Assembly: GCF_000774145.1 (NCBI RefSeq)
Contig: NZ_KN322983.1
Coordinates: forward strand, 434,001-498,000
Direction of reading: 5' to 3'
Source: Pseudomonas mediterranea CFBP 5447
Lineage (GTDB): Bacteria > Pseudomonadota > Gammaproteobacteria > Pseudomonadales > Pseudomonadaceae
DNA length: 64,000 nt
A model generated the notes under the pieces. The model ran no database searches, had not been told where the DNA came from, and saw only the letters and a list, made by a program, of their open reading frames with translations. Made by a program: the position numbers and the translations under genes. Shown piece after piece: positions 1-8,475 of this stretch (position 1 is the first letter of the stretch; each line of letters opens with the position of its first letter).

Positions 1-10
1 GGTTACTCAG

Positions 11-55
11 GTTGAGCGTGGCTCAATTTAGCTCAATTGTGCGTGGGCGCTCAAC
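11..55. promoter_or_regulatory. Inverted-repeat operator upstream of the PACE transporter gene
   Basis: TTGAGC (12-17), three bases, then GCTCAA (21-26) form a perfect palindrome. GCTCAA recurs at 31-36, and GTTGAGC (11-17) also pairs with GCTCAAC (49-55). The cluster lies about 45 bases ahead of the efflux gene. PACE genes are often divergent from a LysR-type regulator, so this may be such a regulator's site; the regulator would lie outside the window. The repeats are seen, the function is inferred. Confidence 0.45.
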
Positions 56-97
56 TCGCCAGGCTGTGGTCTCCTCACCCCAATCGAGAGAGCCACG

Positions 98-553
98 ATG
101 CAAGGCACCCCCCGCAAGATTCTCCAGGCGATCCTCTATGAGGCTGGCGGCGTGCTGTTCGTGGCGCCGGCCCTGGCGCTGACCTACGATCAAGGTTTGG
201 TCTATTCGACCCAACTGTCATTGGTGATTTCTGCCGTGGCGCTGGCCTGGAACATGCTTTTCAATGGCCTGTTCGAGTGGTGGGAGCGCCGCCAGTACCG
301 CCGTCACCGCAGTTGGCGTCGACGCTTGCTTCATTCCTTGGGATTCGAGGGGGGATTGACGTTGATTCTGACTCCGGTGATTGGGGCGTGGCTAGGCATC
401 AGTCTTTGGCTGGCACTGATCACCAACCTGGGGCTGTTTGTGTTTTTCTTTTTTTACTCGTTGGTTTTTCAATGGGTATTCGATCGAGTGTTCGATGTGC
501 CGCTTTCGGCGCAGCCCGATCAGGATGCTGCCTCCAGTGCCAATACTCCCTGA
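98..553 (+). CDS. PACE family multidrug efflux transporter (AceI-like)
   Basis: A 151-aa inner-membrane protein with four hydrophobic segments (about residues 13-30, 37-60, 82-103 and 105-130), arranged as two bacterial transmembrane pair (BTP) domains. This is the layout of the PACE family, proton-coupled exporters of biocides such as chlorhexidine and of short-chain diamines. The acidic residue required in AceI (Glu15) is present here as E15 in ILYEAGG, and the second motif NGLFEWWERRQ is intact. Length matches the family. A palindromic operator-like sequence lies just upstream. The true substrate cannot be read from sequence. Confidence 0.9.
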   Translation: MQGTPRKILQAILYEAGGVLFVAPALALTYDQGLVYSTQLSLVISAVALAWNMLFNGLFEWWERRQYRRHRSWRRRLLHSLGFEGGLTLILTPVIGAWLGISLWLALITNLGLFVFFFFYSLVFQWVFDRVFDVPLSAQPDQDAASSANTP

Positions 554-742
554 GCCTGAATGGACCCCGGGCCGACGGTCATACCACCTCGGACTCACCT
601 GTGATGAGCGCTGAAGACAGTGTGGCTCACCACAACGCGACGCTGGATGGGCCGTTCTGCCAACTGGTTCCGGCAGAGGAGCAGGACTTCCGGTAACTTG
701 GGCTTGTTGCCCAACGCCCGCGATATTTTTGGAGTGCTCCAT

Positions 743-1012
743 ATGAAGTTTTTTCTGAGCGCGATCACCGTCATGCTCCTGACGGGATGTTCGACGCTTG
801 CCGAAACCTTTGACGACCACCCGCGTTGTGGCGCTCATCCCTATTGCGGATCTTCCACGGATATCGAGGTGATCAAGGGCGCCACGGAGGAAAACGCTGG
901 TGTGCTCCGTGTGTTGTTACCGGTGGCGCTCATTGACCTGCCGTTCAGCCTGGTTGCCGATACATTGTTCCTGCCGTATACCGCGTTCAATACCGAACCT
1001 GCGCATAAGTAG
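743..1012 (+). CDS. YceK/YidQ-like small lipoprotein (DUF1375 type)
   Basis: The 89-aa product begins with a lipoprotein signal: a short basic N-terminus, a hydrophobic stretch and the lipobox LLTGC, with the acylated cysteine at residue 16. The C-terminal half contains VLLPVALIDLPFSLVADTLFLPY, split here as two hydrophobic blocks; this LxDLPxSxxxDTxxLPY pattern is typical of YceK/YidQ-family lipoproteins of unknown role. The start at 743 was chosen over longer reading because it follows GGAG at 731-734 and opens the signal peptide. The next gene begins 11 bases downstream and is probably cotranscribed. Confidence 0.75.
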   Translation: MKFFLSAITVMLLTGCSTLAETFDDHPRCGAHPYCGSSTDIEVIKGATEENAGVLRVLLPVALIDLPFSLVADTLFLPYTAFNTEPAHK

Positions 1013-1023
1013 CCGGAGGAAGC

Positions 1024-1368
1024 GTGGCTGTGAGAAACAGGTTTATAGCGGGTGCGTTTTTTCTGCTGATGGCCATGATTGTTCAACCGGCCTACAGCAG
1101 TGGGGGAGATGAGTCCGAAGAGAGCGCATCGTTGCTCTGCAAGCTGCTGGATGGCACGGATGCCTTGACCCAGGCTTCCGAGTTCTCGGTAGAGCATCGC
1201 ACGGTCAATATCGTCATAGACGGTTCTTCAGAAGACGCCAACAAACTCTGCCCGGAGATCCTCGCCCTCGTTGAACAGAACGAGTTGGTCTTTGCCCATG
1301 GCTGGGCTGTGGAAATCATCTCTTCCAGCCCGGACTATGGCGTCATTGGAACTTGTCCGTTGTTGTGA
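1024..1368 (+). CDS. Hypothetical secreted small protein
   Basis: 114 aa with a GTG start preceded by a strong GGAGGA site at 1015-1020. Residues 1-24 look like a Sec signal peptide (basic start, FFLLMAMIVQPAYS), so the mature part should be periplasmic. Three cysteines (in LLCKL, KLCPE and GTCPLL) suggest a disulfide. I do not recognise a family. The gene follows the YceK-like lipoprotein gene by 11 bases, so the two may act together in the envelope. Confidence 0.6.
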   Translation: MAVRNRFIAGAFFLLMAMIVQPAYSSGGDESEESASLLCKLLDGTDALTQASEFSVEHRTVNIVIDGSSEDANKLCPEILALVEQNELVFAHGWAVEIISSSPDYGVIGTCPLL

Positions 1369-1521
1369 GGGGCGCCGCATAAAAGTTGTAGGCGCTTCCT
1401 GTTTATGATTTAAAGGAGCGGCTCCAAGTCGAGCATTGCGTAGCATTATAGAAACCGCGCCTGGAAGGCGCCGACCGAGAGAGGCGGATTGTCTCCAGGT
1501 ATCTCAAAAGGGATTTTAGCT

Positions 1522-2049
1522 ATGAATCTGTCTCTTCAAGACATCGCACCTGACCAAGTCGACGCGCTAAAAAAACAGTCTCAAGCGGCTTATGACGTAG
1601 AAGTCAAACGGCTGCAAGATCAGAACGTGCATCCCAAGTCCCTGGCAGGGGGCGGATCCCGGCAGGGCATTTGTGGCTACTTCCGCTTCGAAAGTAGCGA
1701 CAGCGTTGACGGGTCCCACGCCGAAACGATTCAGATCACGGCTTTGTCCGCCATGATTGGCCCAGATGCTCCCCAGCAAGGCATCCGGGTGCGATTTTCC
1801 GGCCAGGCGACCGGCACGGGCACCCATTTGAATACCTCCGATCTGTACCTGTTGGGTATGGCGCCTGAGGCCGTAAATCTCATCGGGGTCCAGCTGACAC
1901 TACAGCTGTCGATAAGCGCTGGCTCAATCAAGGTGTACATCTTCGAAGGGACCCGCTTGCAGGCCGTGCTGGTCAATCCCCAGCAGTCTCCACCTGATTT
2001 CGACGGAGAGTTCTCCGGTAGCGGCGTCGGTACGTTCACGCAGGCGTGA
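1522..2049 (+). CDS. Hypothetical protein, beta-rich, unknown function
   Basis: 175 aa from the ATG at 1522, which follows an AAAGGGA stretch at about 1507; an upstream GTG at 1489 would add 11 residues but has no better ribosome site. There is no signal peptide. After a short helical N-terminus rich in Gln and Lys (about 1-35), the rest alternates polar and hydrophobic residues with many Gly, Ser and Thr (for example GIRVRFSGQATGTGTHLN), suggesting a beta-sandwich or small barrel. I do not recognise a family. A clear terminator follows, so it is likely monocistronic. Confidence 0.6.
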   Translation: MNLSLQDIAPDQVDALKKQSQAAYDVEVKRLQDQNVHPKSLAGGGSRQGICGYFRFESSDSVDGSHAETIQITALSAMIGPDAPQQGIRVRFSGQATGTGTHLNTSDLYLLGMAPEAVNLIGVQLTLQLSISAGSIKVYIFEGTRLQAVLVNPQQSPPDFDGEFSGSGVGTFTQA

Positions 2050-2066
2050 TGTAACTCGTGCACAAG

Positions 2067-2094
2067 GCCCTGGCACATAAGCCAGGGCTTTCTT
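2067..2094 (+). terminator. Rho-independent terminator
   Basis: GCCCTGGC (2067-2074) and GCCAGGGC (2081-2088) form an eight-pair stem with a six-base loop, followed by TTTCTT. It ends the 1522-2049 gene and lies just before the convergent HD-domain gene. Confidence 0.8.
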
Positions 2095-2109
2095 GGCTTC
2101 TGTTCCTTG

Positions 2110-2550
2110 CTATCCCTTCGCATCTCCGGTCAAAGCCGACAGGTACTCAGCGGCCTTGCGATACTTTTCAACCCGCTCCAGATCGTTCTGGCTCGGCCTG
2201 TCTAGCCGTGACAAATCACTGTTTTCCGCAAGGTCGGCCAACTTCACCCGACGCGCCAGGGGATCACGGCCAGCCCGTTCGATGAAGGCCTGATAGGTCT
2301 CGCCTTCGCGCTTGGTGAGGGAGTCGATGGCGGCCAGAACAGCCTCGCTGAAACCCTCGTTACGCAGGTCTGCCAGAGTCACGCGGGTGTCTTCGACCAC
2401 GTCATGCAGCACCGCCACGATACGTTCGTCGTGATGCGCCAGACGCAACATGACCTTCAGCGGGTGCAGGATGTAAGGCGAGCCACCTTTATCGGTCTGC
2501 CCTTCGTGAGCCCGGGCGGAAATCGCTATGGCTTTCTCAAGCGTACTCAT
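2110..2550 (-). CDS. HD-domain phosphohydrolase, MESH1/RSH-hydrolase-like
   Basis: 146 aa, essentially a single HD domain. The metal ligands expected for the ppGpp-hydrolase fold are visible: H29 in ILHPL, H49-D50 in LHDVVED and D106 in VKLADLAEN. These positions match the hydrolase half of RelA/SpoT proteins and the small alarmone hydrolases. No synthetase, TGS or ACT domain is present. Hydrolysis of ppGpp or another nucleotide is likely but the substrate is inferred. Transcribed alone, convergent with the preceding gene and divergent from azlC. Confidence 0.75.
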   Translation of the reverse strand: MSTLEKAIAISARAHEGQTDKGGSPYILHPLKVMLRLAHHDERIVAVLHDVVEDTRVTLADLRNEGFSEAVLAAIDSLTKREGETYQAFIERAGRDPLARRVKLADLAENSDLSRLDRPSQNDLERVEKYRKAAEYLSALTGDAKG

Positions 2551-2759
2551 GCCACCTCACTCGTTCTCCAGGGATGCTCGACGCGGGGACTGATCGACCG
2601 CGCGACAATCTTAGCGTCAGACAAGCGTCTTCGATATGAACGGGGTCACTGATGCATGAGGTTATCGAATAAGGCCTGTTCGAATTATGTGCTTTTCGGA
2701 AGTCGCCTTCGGCTCGCATACTGACTTCCTTTAAGCCGATCCTTGAACGAGGCGCTGTC

Positions 2760-3470
2760 TTGTCACACGTTGAACCCCCTCTGCACGAGTTGAAGCGCGA
2801 GTACATCTACGACGGCTTTAAGCTATTGATGCCGATCTCTCTGTTCGTCGTCGTGTTCGGGGTCGCGTTCGGCCTGGCTGCAGCGCAAACGGGCTTGAGT
2901 GATACATCGGCGGTACTCATGAGTACGCTGGTATTTGCCGGCGCTTCACAATTTGCCGCGCTGGATCTGTGGGGCGAACAGGTGCCCGTGGTGCCGTTGA
3001 TCATCACCGTGTTCGCCATCAACGCCCGCCACCTGTTGATGGGCGCGACGCTCTACCCGTGGCTGCGGGAGCTGCCGGTGGCCAAGCGCTACGGCGTGAT
3101 GCTGGTGGTCTCGGACGCCAACTGGGCCATGGCGATGCAAGCGTTCAACCGCGGCAAACCGGGGTTCGGGTTGTTGTTCGGGGGCGGCATTGCGCTGTGG
3201 GCCGCCTGGATCCTGGGCAGTTGGCTGGGCCTGCATTTTGGCAGCGCTATCCAGAATCCCGTCAGTTTCGGGCTCGACATGGTGATGGGGTGTTTCCTGC
3301 TAGCGATGGTGGTCGGCGGCAAGAAGAACTTGCGCATGTTCATCATCTGGACCGTCGCAGCCTGCTCCTCATTGATGGCCTACTGGTACTTACCGGCCAA
3401 CAGTCATGTCGTCGTGGGGGCTTTGGCGGGCGGGCTGCTGGGCGCGTTGTGGATGGAGGAAAAACAATGA
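2760..3470 (+). CDS. azlC: AzlC family branched-chain amino acid exporter subunit
   Basis: 236-aa multi-span membrane protein with the AzlC signature region (FGVAFGLAAAQTGLS followed by STLVFAGASQFAALDLW and NARHLLMGATL). AzlC and AzlD form a two-component inner-membrane exporter for branched-chain and related amino acids. The start is a TTG at 2760, seven bases after GAGG at 2749-2752; no ATG in frame gives a complete N-terminus. The stop overlaps the azlD start by four bases (ATGA), indicating translational coupling. Confidence 0.88.
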   Translation: MSHVEPPLHELKREYIYDGFKLLMPISLFVVVFGVAFGLAAAQTGLSDTSAVLMSTLVFAGASQFAALDLWGEQVPVVPLIITVFAINARHLLMGATLYPWLRELPVAKRYGVMLVVSDANWAMAMQAFNRGKPGFGLLFGGGIALWAAWILGSWLGLHFGSAIQNPVSFGLDMVMGCFLLAMVVGGKKNLRMFIIWTVAACSSLMAYWYLPANSHVVVGALAGGLLGALWMEEKQ

Positions 3471-3775
3471 ATATCGCGACGACGGGGTACGGCACGCTGG
3501 TGATCATCCTGGTCATGGCGCTGGTGACATTGGCGACTCGCTGGGGCGGGGTCTTCGTGATGTCGTTCGTACCGATCAACTATCGGGTGCAGCAATTCAT
3601 CACCGCTATGTCGGGCTCGGTATTGGTGGCGGTCCTGGCACCGATGGCGGTCAAGGGGGATGACGGCGCACGCCTGGCGTTGCTCACCACGGCAGTTGTC
3701 ATGCTGGTCCTGAAGAAACCGTTGCCGGCGATTGCGGCGGGCATACTGGCAGCTGCTGTGGTGAGGCACCTTTGA
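3467..3775 (+). CDS. azlD: AzlD family transporter subunit
   Basis: 102 aa with four hydrophobic segments, the size and layout of AzlD, the small partner of AzlC. The motif LATRWGGVFVMSFVP near the first segment is the typical AzlD ThrArg motif. Overlaps azlC by four bases with a GGAGG ribosome site inside the azlC end. The two products together form the exporter. Confidence 0.88.
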   Translation: MNIATTGYGTLVIILVMALVTLATRWGGVFVMSFVPINYRVQQFITAMSGSVLVAVLAPMAVKGDDGARLALLTTAVVMLVLKKPLPAIAAGILAAAVVRHL

Positions 3776-3793
3776 TGCCTATGATTTCATGGG

Positions 3794-3836
3794 TGGAAAG
3801 CCCCTGATCGTGAGCTTTCCATGATTTCCCATGGAA
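3794..3836. terminator. Overlapping hairpins between convergent genes
   Basis: TGGAAAGC (3794-3801) pairs with GCTTTCCA (3814-3821), and TTCCATG (3817-3823) pairs with CATGGAA (3830-3836). The two stems share bases and exclude each other. They lie in the 83-base gap between azlD and the convergent delta-60 gene and probably serve as a bidirectional terminator, though a T-run is short. Confidence 0.45.
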
Positions 3837-3858
3837 TCGCTACTTTTTACTCCATGCC

Positions 3859-5169
3859 TCACCCTTTCAGTCGCAATACGAAAGGGAATACCCGGCGGGT
3901 CTCAGCAAACCGACCGACTACGACGATGGCATGGTCCTGCTGTACCGTCAGTGCAGACAGAAACATTTCGTCTTTCATGGGATATTCGGTCCAGCCATGG
4001 TTTTTGCCGAAGCTGACGTCGAACGTCCCATCGGGCTGATAACGGCCAACGATCAGGAGCTCTTCATTTTTCCCGGAGCTGCCACAGGTCACAATGCGCC
4101 CGTCCGGTTGAACCACACAGTCGTACCATCGAGAGCTATCATTCATGATACTCAGGATGGGCTCGCCATAATTGAAATTCGGATCTGCGTTGCCTTCCTT
4201 GTCGATGCTTGCCAGCATTCCATGAGTCGTACGCCGAGTGGCGGCGCTCCTACCGCTGCCGACTCCGACAAGCGTGAGGTCATTTCTGAATGCGATGGAG
4301 TTGAAAGTTCCTCTGCCTTTATCGCCGACATCAAAGACAAAGCCACCTGCGCCAAAGCTCAAATCGAGCTGTCCGTTCAAATGTACTCTGACCCATGCCA
4401 TGTAATTCTTTTGGTTGTACTGTATATGACCTCCCAGATAGATATGGCGATCGGTGACCAGCATACTTCGTGCATTCACATGATGGGTATCGGGGTACGG
4501 CTTGGGATGCTCGATGATACTTCCTCCCTTGTTGCCGAAGTCCTGTACGAGATTGCCGGAGTCATCCAGACACATGAGCAGTGTCAGGGCTTTGCCCTCT
4601 CTCGTAGTAAATCCAGAAATGTAGGTGCGTCCGCCATGCAAAAATAACGAAGATTGTCCGGACTTAAGATATTTTGGCGTAGGGGAGTCGGCTGCAAAAT
4701 CGTAGCTCTTCATGCTGTTATCGTTGAAGTCTTCATGGAGCGGAACCGAGATACCGTTGACTCCGAATGAAAGATCCAGCATGCCGTTTGGCAGATAACG
4801 TGCCAGTGCGAAATTGATACCATAAGAGGGTAATTCTACCTTCCCCAGAATAAGGATTTTTCCATCCGGTAACACGTGAACCTGTTCCGCCAGGCTCGTT
4901 GAATCGGGTATGAATGTATTTGTGACGGGGCCGCCGTTATTGAAGGTCTGATCGGGAGTGCCATCAGGATTGAGTGCAGTAATTATGTATTGACTACTGA
5001 GATTGAGTGCAGTGCCACCCACGATATACAGCTTGTTTCCCGGACCGATTGCGACGTCGCTGGCGTCTGTTCCGGAAAGAATGAAGATCTGACCGTTATT
5101 GAATTCGGGATCAAGTTCGCCTGCCCGGGGTGAGGCTGCGTTTGTAGTTTTACTGTTGTCGGTGTCCAC
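3859..5169 (-). CDS. Delta-60 repeat protein (beta-propeller-like)
   Basis: 436 aa built of about seven repeats of roughly 50-65 residues with the delta-60 signature (LDPEFNNGQ, PDQTFNNGG, LDLSFGVNG, LDLSFGAGG, FDVSFGKNH), each followed by strands like LPDGKILILG. Such repeats fold as beta-propeller blades. No signal peptide or enzyme motif is visible, and no function is known to me. The GTG start at 5169 follows GGAG by about eight bases. Base composition is visibly lower in GC than flanking genes, which suggests recent acquisition. A 70-aa gene lies just upstream on the same strand. Confidence 0.75.
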   Translation of the reverse strand: MDTDNSKTTNAASPRAGELDPEFNNGQIFILSGTDASDVAIGPGNKLYIVGGTALNLSSQYIITALNPDGTPDQTFNNGGPVTNTFIPDSTSLAEQVHVLPDGKILILGKVELPSYGINFALARYLPNGMLDLSFGVNGISVPLHEDFNDNSMKSYDFAADSPTPKYLKSGQSSLFLHGGRTYISGFTTREGKALTLLMCLDDSGNLVQDFGNKGGSIIEHPKPYPDTHHVNARSMLVTDRHIYLGGHIQYNQKNYMAWVRVHLNGQLDLSFGAGGFVFDVGDKGRGTFNSIAFRNDLTLVGVGSGRSAATRRTTHGMLASIDKEGNADPNFNYGEPILSIMNDSSRWYDCVVQPDGRIVTCGSSGKNEELLIVGRYQPDGTFDVSFGKNHGWTEYPMKDEMFLSALTVQQDHAIVVVGRFAETRRVFPFVLRLKG

Positions 5170-5357
5170 GCCTGTATCTCCATTTGGGGTACTGGCGTCA
5201 TTTCATGCCTCGATTCGATTCATGGCTACTGTCAGAGTTGACAGGTCGCGCAATGTATCTGATGAGTGGTGATGGAAGGACTTATGCAGCTCATAAAATC
5301 CTGTACACGTGTTTCCAGAAGGTGCTTCTCAGATCCCCTCGACACCGGAGTGAAAAA

Positions 5358-5570
5358 TCAGATCGTGCAGCCAATGCCTTCCACGAACGAATGCTCCAGA
5401 ACGGGAGCCATGAGGAACACAGACGACTCCTGCGTCGCATCGACAGACGGCAGTTCAAAATCGCCCAGCACCTGCGCATGAAACTCACTCAGCCGTATCA
5501 ATTCTTCTTCCTTTGCCTTTGCCTTTGCCATTCTCGCGTGGTTCGCTGCGATTTCATTGAGAGTTGACAC
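5358..5570 (-). CDS. Small hypothetical protein upstream of the delta-60 gene
   Basis: 70 aa read from a GTG at 5570 that sits six bases after GGAG (minus strand). A longer in-frame extension to 5744 exists but lacks such a site and looks non-coding. The N-terminal half is a Lys/Ala/Glu-rich amphipathic helix (ARMAKAKAKEEELIRLSEFH); the rest is acidic and hydrophobic. No family recognised. Same strand as the delta-60 gene and 188 bases upstream of it, so they may be cotranscribed. Moderate confidence that it is a real gene. Confidence 0.5.
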   Translation of the reverse strand: MSTLNEIAANHARMAKAKAKEEELIRLSEFHAQVLGDFELPSVDATQESSVFLMAPVLEHSFVEGIGCTI

Positions 5571-5850
5571 GGTACATCTCCGGTGGCTGACCAAGCGTGA
5601 TTGGGTTGTCGCAGCGCCAGGATATCGTCGTCCTGGCTGGCTAGGGCGATTGCTGCAAACCCTGAGCCAGACGTGGCCGGGCAAGATCGGAGGCGCCCTA
5701 CAGGCGATGAATGGAGATTCGCACGCCAGTGACGGTTCAACCATGTCTCAACTGGCGGTCATCACCTCAGCAGCGGGGACATGATGTGGAACTAATATCA
5801 CCCTAAGCGTCCATATGTGCAGGGACCTTCCCTTTTTAGTGAGAACCATC
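5571..5850. other. Intergenic region without a supported gene
   Basis: This 280-base divergent gap between the 70-aa gene (minus) and the CigR-like gene (plus) must hold both promoters. Overlapping open frames on both strands have neither ribosome sites nor protein-like composition. I see no convincing hairpin or repeat. Confidence 0.4.
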
Positions 5851-6351
5851 ATGCTCAAATCGCGCTCGTTGATTGCAGTGGTGACTTGCTTCGCCTTGGT
5901 GGCGGGGCCTGAAATTGTCGTTGCGGATCCGGGGAACGGCAAGGGAAACGCTCAGTTCGACCAGGGTCCGGGTCACGGGCAGGGCAAAGGAGGACAAGGC
6001 AACAAGGGTGGTCAAGGCAACTACGGTAACCAGGGTGGTAAGGGCAACGCTCACGGTGGCGGTGGCGATTGGCACAACGGCCCGAGCATCGACCGGGGCG
6101 GTATCATCGGCGTGATCGGCGGTTATCGCGATTATTGGAGCCCCGGCCCGGCACTGCCGCCGGGTATCCAGAAGAACCTCGCCCGGGGCAAACCGATGCC
6201 GCCGGGTATTGCCAAGAAGCTGGACGGGCGCCTGTTGGGACGCTTGCCGCACTACGATGGCTACGAGTGGCGGCAGGTCGGCACTGACCTGATCCTGGTA
6301 GCGATAGCCACGGGCATCATCTACGAAGTACTGAACGGTGCGTTCGATTGA
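5851..6351 (+). CDS. CigR family (anti-virulence regulator-like) protein
   Basis: 166 aa from the ATG at 5851; a longer frame from 5815 would put 12 polar residues before the signal sequence. Residues 1-28 form a signal peptide or anchor. Residues about 30-75 are a low-complexity Gly/Gln/Lys/Asn-rich segment (GQGNKGGQGNYGNQGGKGN). The C-terminal domain contains PPGIQKNLARGKPMPPGIAKK and LPHYDGYEWRQVGTDLILV, split motifs shared with RcnB/CigR proteins, and ends in a hydrophobic helix. Salmonella CigR restrains MgtC-dependent virulence; here there is no mgtC neighbour and the role is open. Confidence 0.75.
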   Translation: MLKSRSLIAVVTCFALVAGPEIVVADPGNGKGNAQFDQGPGHGQGKGGQGNKGGQGNYGNQGGKGNAHGGGGDWHNGPSIDRGGIIGVIGGYRDYWSPGPALPPGIQKNLARGKPMPPGIAKKLDGRLLGRLPHYDGYEWRQVGTDLILVAIATGIIYEVLNGAFD

Positions 6352-6371
6352 GACTCGGTTGAATCAGGCGT

Positions 6372-6393
6372 AGCAGCCTGTCCGCAGGCTGCT
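6372..6393. terminator. Hairpin between convergent genes
   Basis: AGCAGCCTG (6372-6380), TCCG loop, CAGGCTGCT (6385-6393): a perfect nine-pair GC-rich stem in the 48-base gap between the CigR-like gene and the convergent activator gene. No T-run follows, so termination strength is uncertain. Confidence 0.5.
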
Positions 6394-6399
6394 GCATCC

Positions 6400-8250
6400 T
6401 CAGTTCTCAAGCTGCCGCAGACGTTTGTACAGGGTATTGCGGCTGACCCCGAGCCGCCGTGCCAGGTGCGAGATGTTTCCGCCGACCGCCTGCAATTGGC
6501 GGTTCAGGTCCTCGGCATCGTTCAGGTCCACCGACAGCGGCTCCGGTGCCTCCACCGGGTCCATCTCCAAGTCCACGAAGAAATCATCCGGCAGGTGTTC
6601 CGGGCGGATCGGCTGTTCCTCGGCCATCGCCAAGGCCACTTGCAGCACGCTGCTGACCTGCCGCAGGTTGCCCGGCCATGGATGACGCTCGAACAGTTCC
6701 TGCACTTCGCGGCTGAGGCCGGCCCATTGGGTCGGCTCGCGATGATGTTCCCACAGGCGTTTGAACAATGCCTGTTTGTCGCTGCGTTCGCGTAGCGGCG
6801 GCAGTTCCAGGGTCAGGCCGCCGATGCGGTAGTACAGGTCTTCGCGGAAACGGCCCAGTTGCACTTGTTCGCGCAGTGAGCGGTTGGTGGCGGAGATGAT
6901 ACGGATGTCCACCGGGAACAGCTCGGCGCTGCCCACCGGTTGCACGCAACGCTCCTGCAACACCCGAAGCAAGCGGGCTTGGGTCGGCAGGGGCATGTCG
7001 CCGATCTCGTCGAGGAACAATGTACCGCGGTCGGCCTTGCGGATCAGGCCGATGCTGCCTTTCTGGTTGGCGCCGGTGAAGGCGCCTTTTTCGTAACCGA
7101 ACAATTCCGATTCCACCAGCTCGGCCGGGATCGCCGCGCAGTTGACCGCAATGAACGGCTGCTTGCAGCGGGAGCTGGCCTGGTGCAAGGCTTTGACGAA
7201 CACTTCCTTGCCGACGCCGGTTTCGCCGTGGATCAACAACGGAATGTCTTTTTCCAGCAAGCGTTCGGCCTGACGCACGGCCTTTTCCACGCGGCTGTCA
7301 CCAAAATGCAGGGTATTGAGGCTGATGGCGTGGGCGGCGGGAGCAGGGGCGGGCGAGGGCGATGGTTCGGTGAAGACGCGTGGTTTGATCGACACCTGGT
7401 TCGGGCGCTTGAGCATGCACTGGAAACGATTGCGCCCGGCTGCTTGCAGGGAAAACGGCAGCCCGTCGGGCTGGTTCAGCAGCTCCAGCAGCGAAACCTT
7501 GAACAGGCTTTCGATGCTCACCCGCGCCAGGCTCAGGCCCAGCAGGTTGTCGGCCCGGCGGTTGGCGGAGAGTACCTGGCCGCTCTCGTCGAAAATCAGC
7601 AGGCCGGCCCATTGGCTGTCGAGGTTGTTCAAACCGGTGTTGAAGATCAGTTGGAAGTGTTCACCGCGGAACAGGTTGAGGATCAACCGGTTCTCCACGG
7701 TCTGGCTCATCATCTTGACCATGCCCAGGGTGTGGGAGGGCGGCAGATAGCTGTCGCTGGACACGTCCAGCACGGCGATGACCTTGCGCTCGGCATCGAA
7801 GATTGGCGCGGCGGAGCCGGTCATGAAGCGGTTGGCCTTGAGGAAGTGTTCATCGTGTTCGATGTGCACCGCCTGCTCGCAGGCCAGTGCGGTGCCGATG
7901 GCGTTGGTGCCGGTGCAACGCTCCATCCAGCTCGCCCCGGCGCTGAAGCCGTGGGCCAGTTTTGGCTCGATGAAGCGCTGGGTGCCCCAGGAGGTCAGCA
8001 CCTGTCCCTGGTTGTCGGCCAGCATGATCAGGCAATTGGAATTGCTGAGGATGTTCTCGTAGTAAGGCAGGACTTCCTGGTGGGTGGTCTGCACCAGGGA
8101 ATGCTGGCTTTCCAGCAGCTGGGCAATGCCTTCGGCGGGCAATGGATCGAAGGTCGGCGCGCTCTGGTGATTCAGGCCAAAGGCACGGCAGCGGGACCAG
8201 GAGGCCTGGATGATGGCGTCGTGGGACAAGGCAGGAGCTGGTGCGGCCAT
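6400..8250 (-). CDS. Sigma-54 activator, AcoR-like (GAF-PAS-AAA-Fis)
   Basis: 616-aa bacterial enhancer-binding protein. An N-terminal GAF-type sensor (about 60-200) is followed by a PAS-like region (about 205-270), an AAA+ domain with Walker A GETGVGKE at 342-349 and the sigma-54 contact loop GAFTGA at 389-394, and a Fis-type helix-turn-helix at the C-terminus (ISHLARRLGVSRNTLYKRL). This is the AcoR layout of activators that respond to small metabolites. It is divergent from the glycerol-type ABC operon, whose promoter region carries a -24/-12 element and a repeat cluster, so that operon is the obvious target. Confidence 0.9.
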   Translation of the reverse strand: MAAPAPALSHDAIIQASWSRCRAFGLNHQSAPTFDPLPAEGIAQLLESQHSLVQTTHQEVLPYYENILSNSNCLIMLADNQGQVLTSWGTQRFIEPKLAHGFSAGASWMERCTGTNAIGTALACEQAVHIEHDEHFLKANRFMTGSAAPIFDAERKVIAVLDVSSDSYLPPSHTLGMVKMMSQTVENRLILNLFRGEHFQLIFNTGLNNLDSQWAGLLIFDESGQVLSANRRADNLLGLSLARVSIESLFKVSLLELLNQPDGLPFSLQAAGRNRFQCMLKRPNQVSIKPRVFTEPSPSPAPAPAAHAISLNTLHFGDSRVEKAVRQAERLLEKDIPLLIHGETGVGKEVFVKALHQASSRCKQPFIAVNCAAIPAELVESELFGYEKGAFTGANQKGSIGLIRKADRGTLFLDEIGDMPLPTQARLLRVLQERCVQPVGSAELFPVDIRIISATNRSLREQVQLGRFREDLYYRIGGLTLELPPLRERSDKQALFKRLWEHHREPTQWAGLSREVQELFERHPWPGNLRQVSSVLQVALAMAEEQPIRPEHLPDDFFVDLEMDPVEAPEPLSVDLNDAEDLNRQLQAVGGNISHLARRLGVSRNTLYKRLRQLEN

Positions 8251-8351
8251 GGGGCACTCTCGCAGAAGCTGTTCTTATTGTTGTGGTGAGTTTCGCACAG
8301 ACTCCTTGTGCTGGGGCAAGCCCCGATTGCCAGGTAGAACGCAAATCCTGT

Positions 8352-8439
8352 GTCCCTCGCTCGGACGAGCGCTATCGCCTCTATCGGCAATGTGGATGCT
8401 GGCTGATCCACCGCTATCGCGAGCAGGCTCGCTCCCACA
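8352..8439. repeat. REP-type inverted repeat
   Basis: A consensus Pseudomonas REP half (CGCTATCGCGAGCAGGCTCG and flanks, 8411-8439) pairs with a degenerate half near 8352-8375 (GCTCGGACGAGCGCTATCG). It sits between the activator gene and its enhancer-like repeats. Confidence 0.7.
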
Positions 8440-8475
8440 GGAGACAGTTCAGCCTCAGAAAACGTTCATTCATTG

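Noticed and set aside
5184..5567. A 127-codon plus-strand frame opposite the 70-aa gene
   Set aside because: No ribosome site, no family resemblance, and the minus-strand frame has GGAG plus a protein-like sequence.
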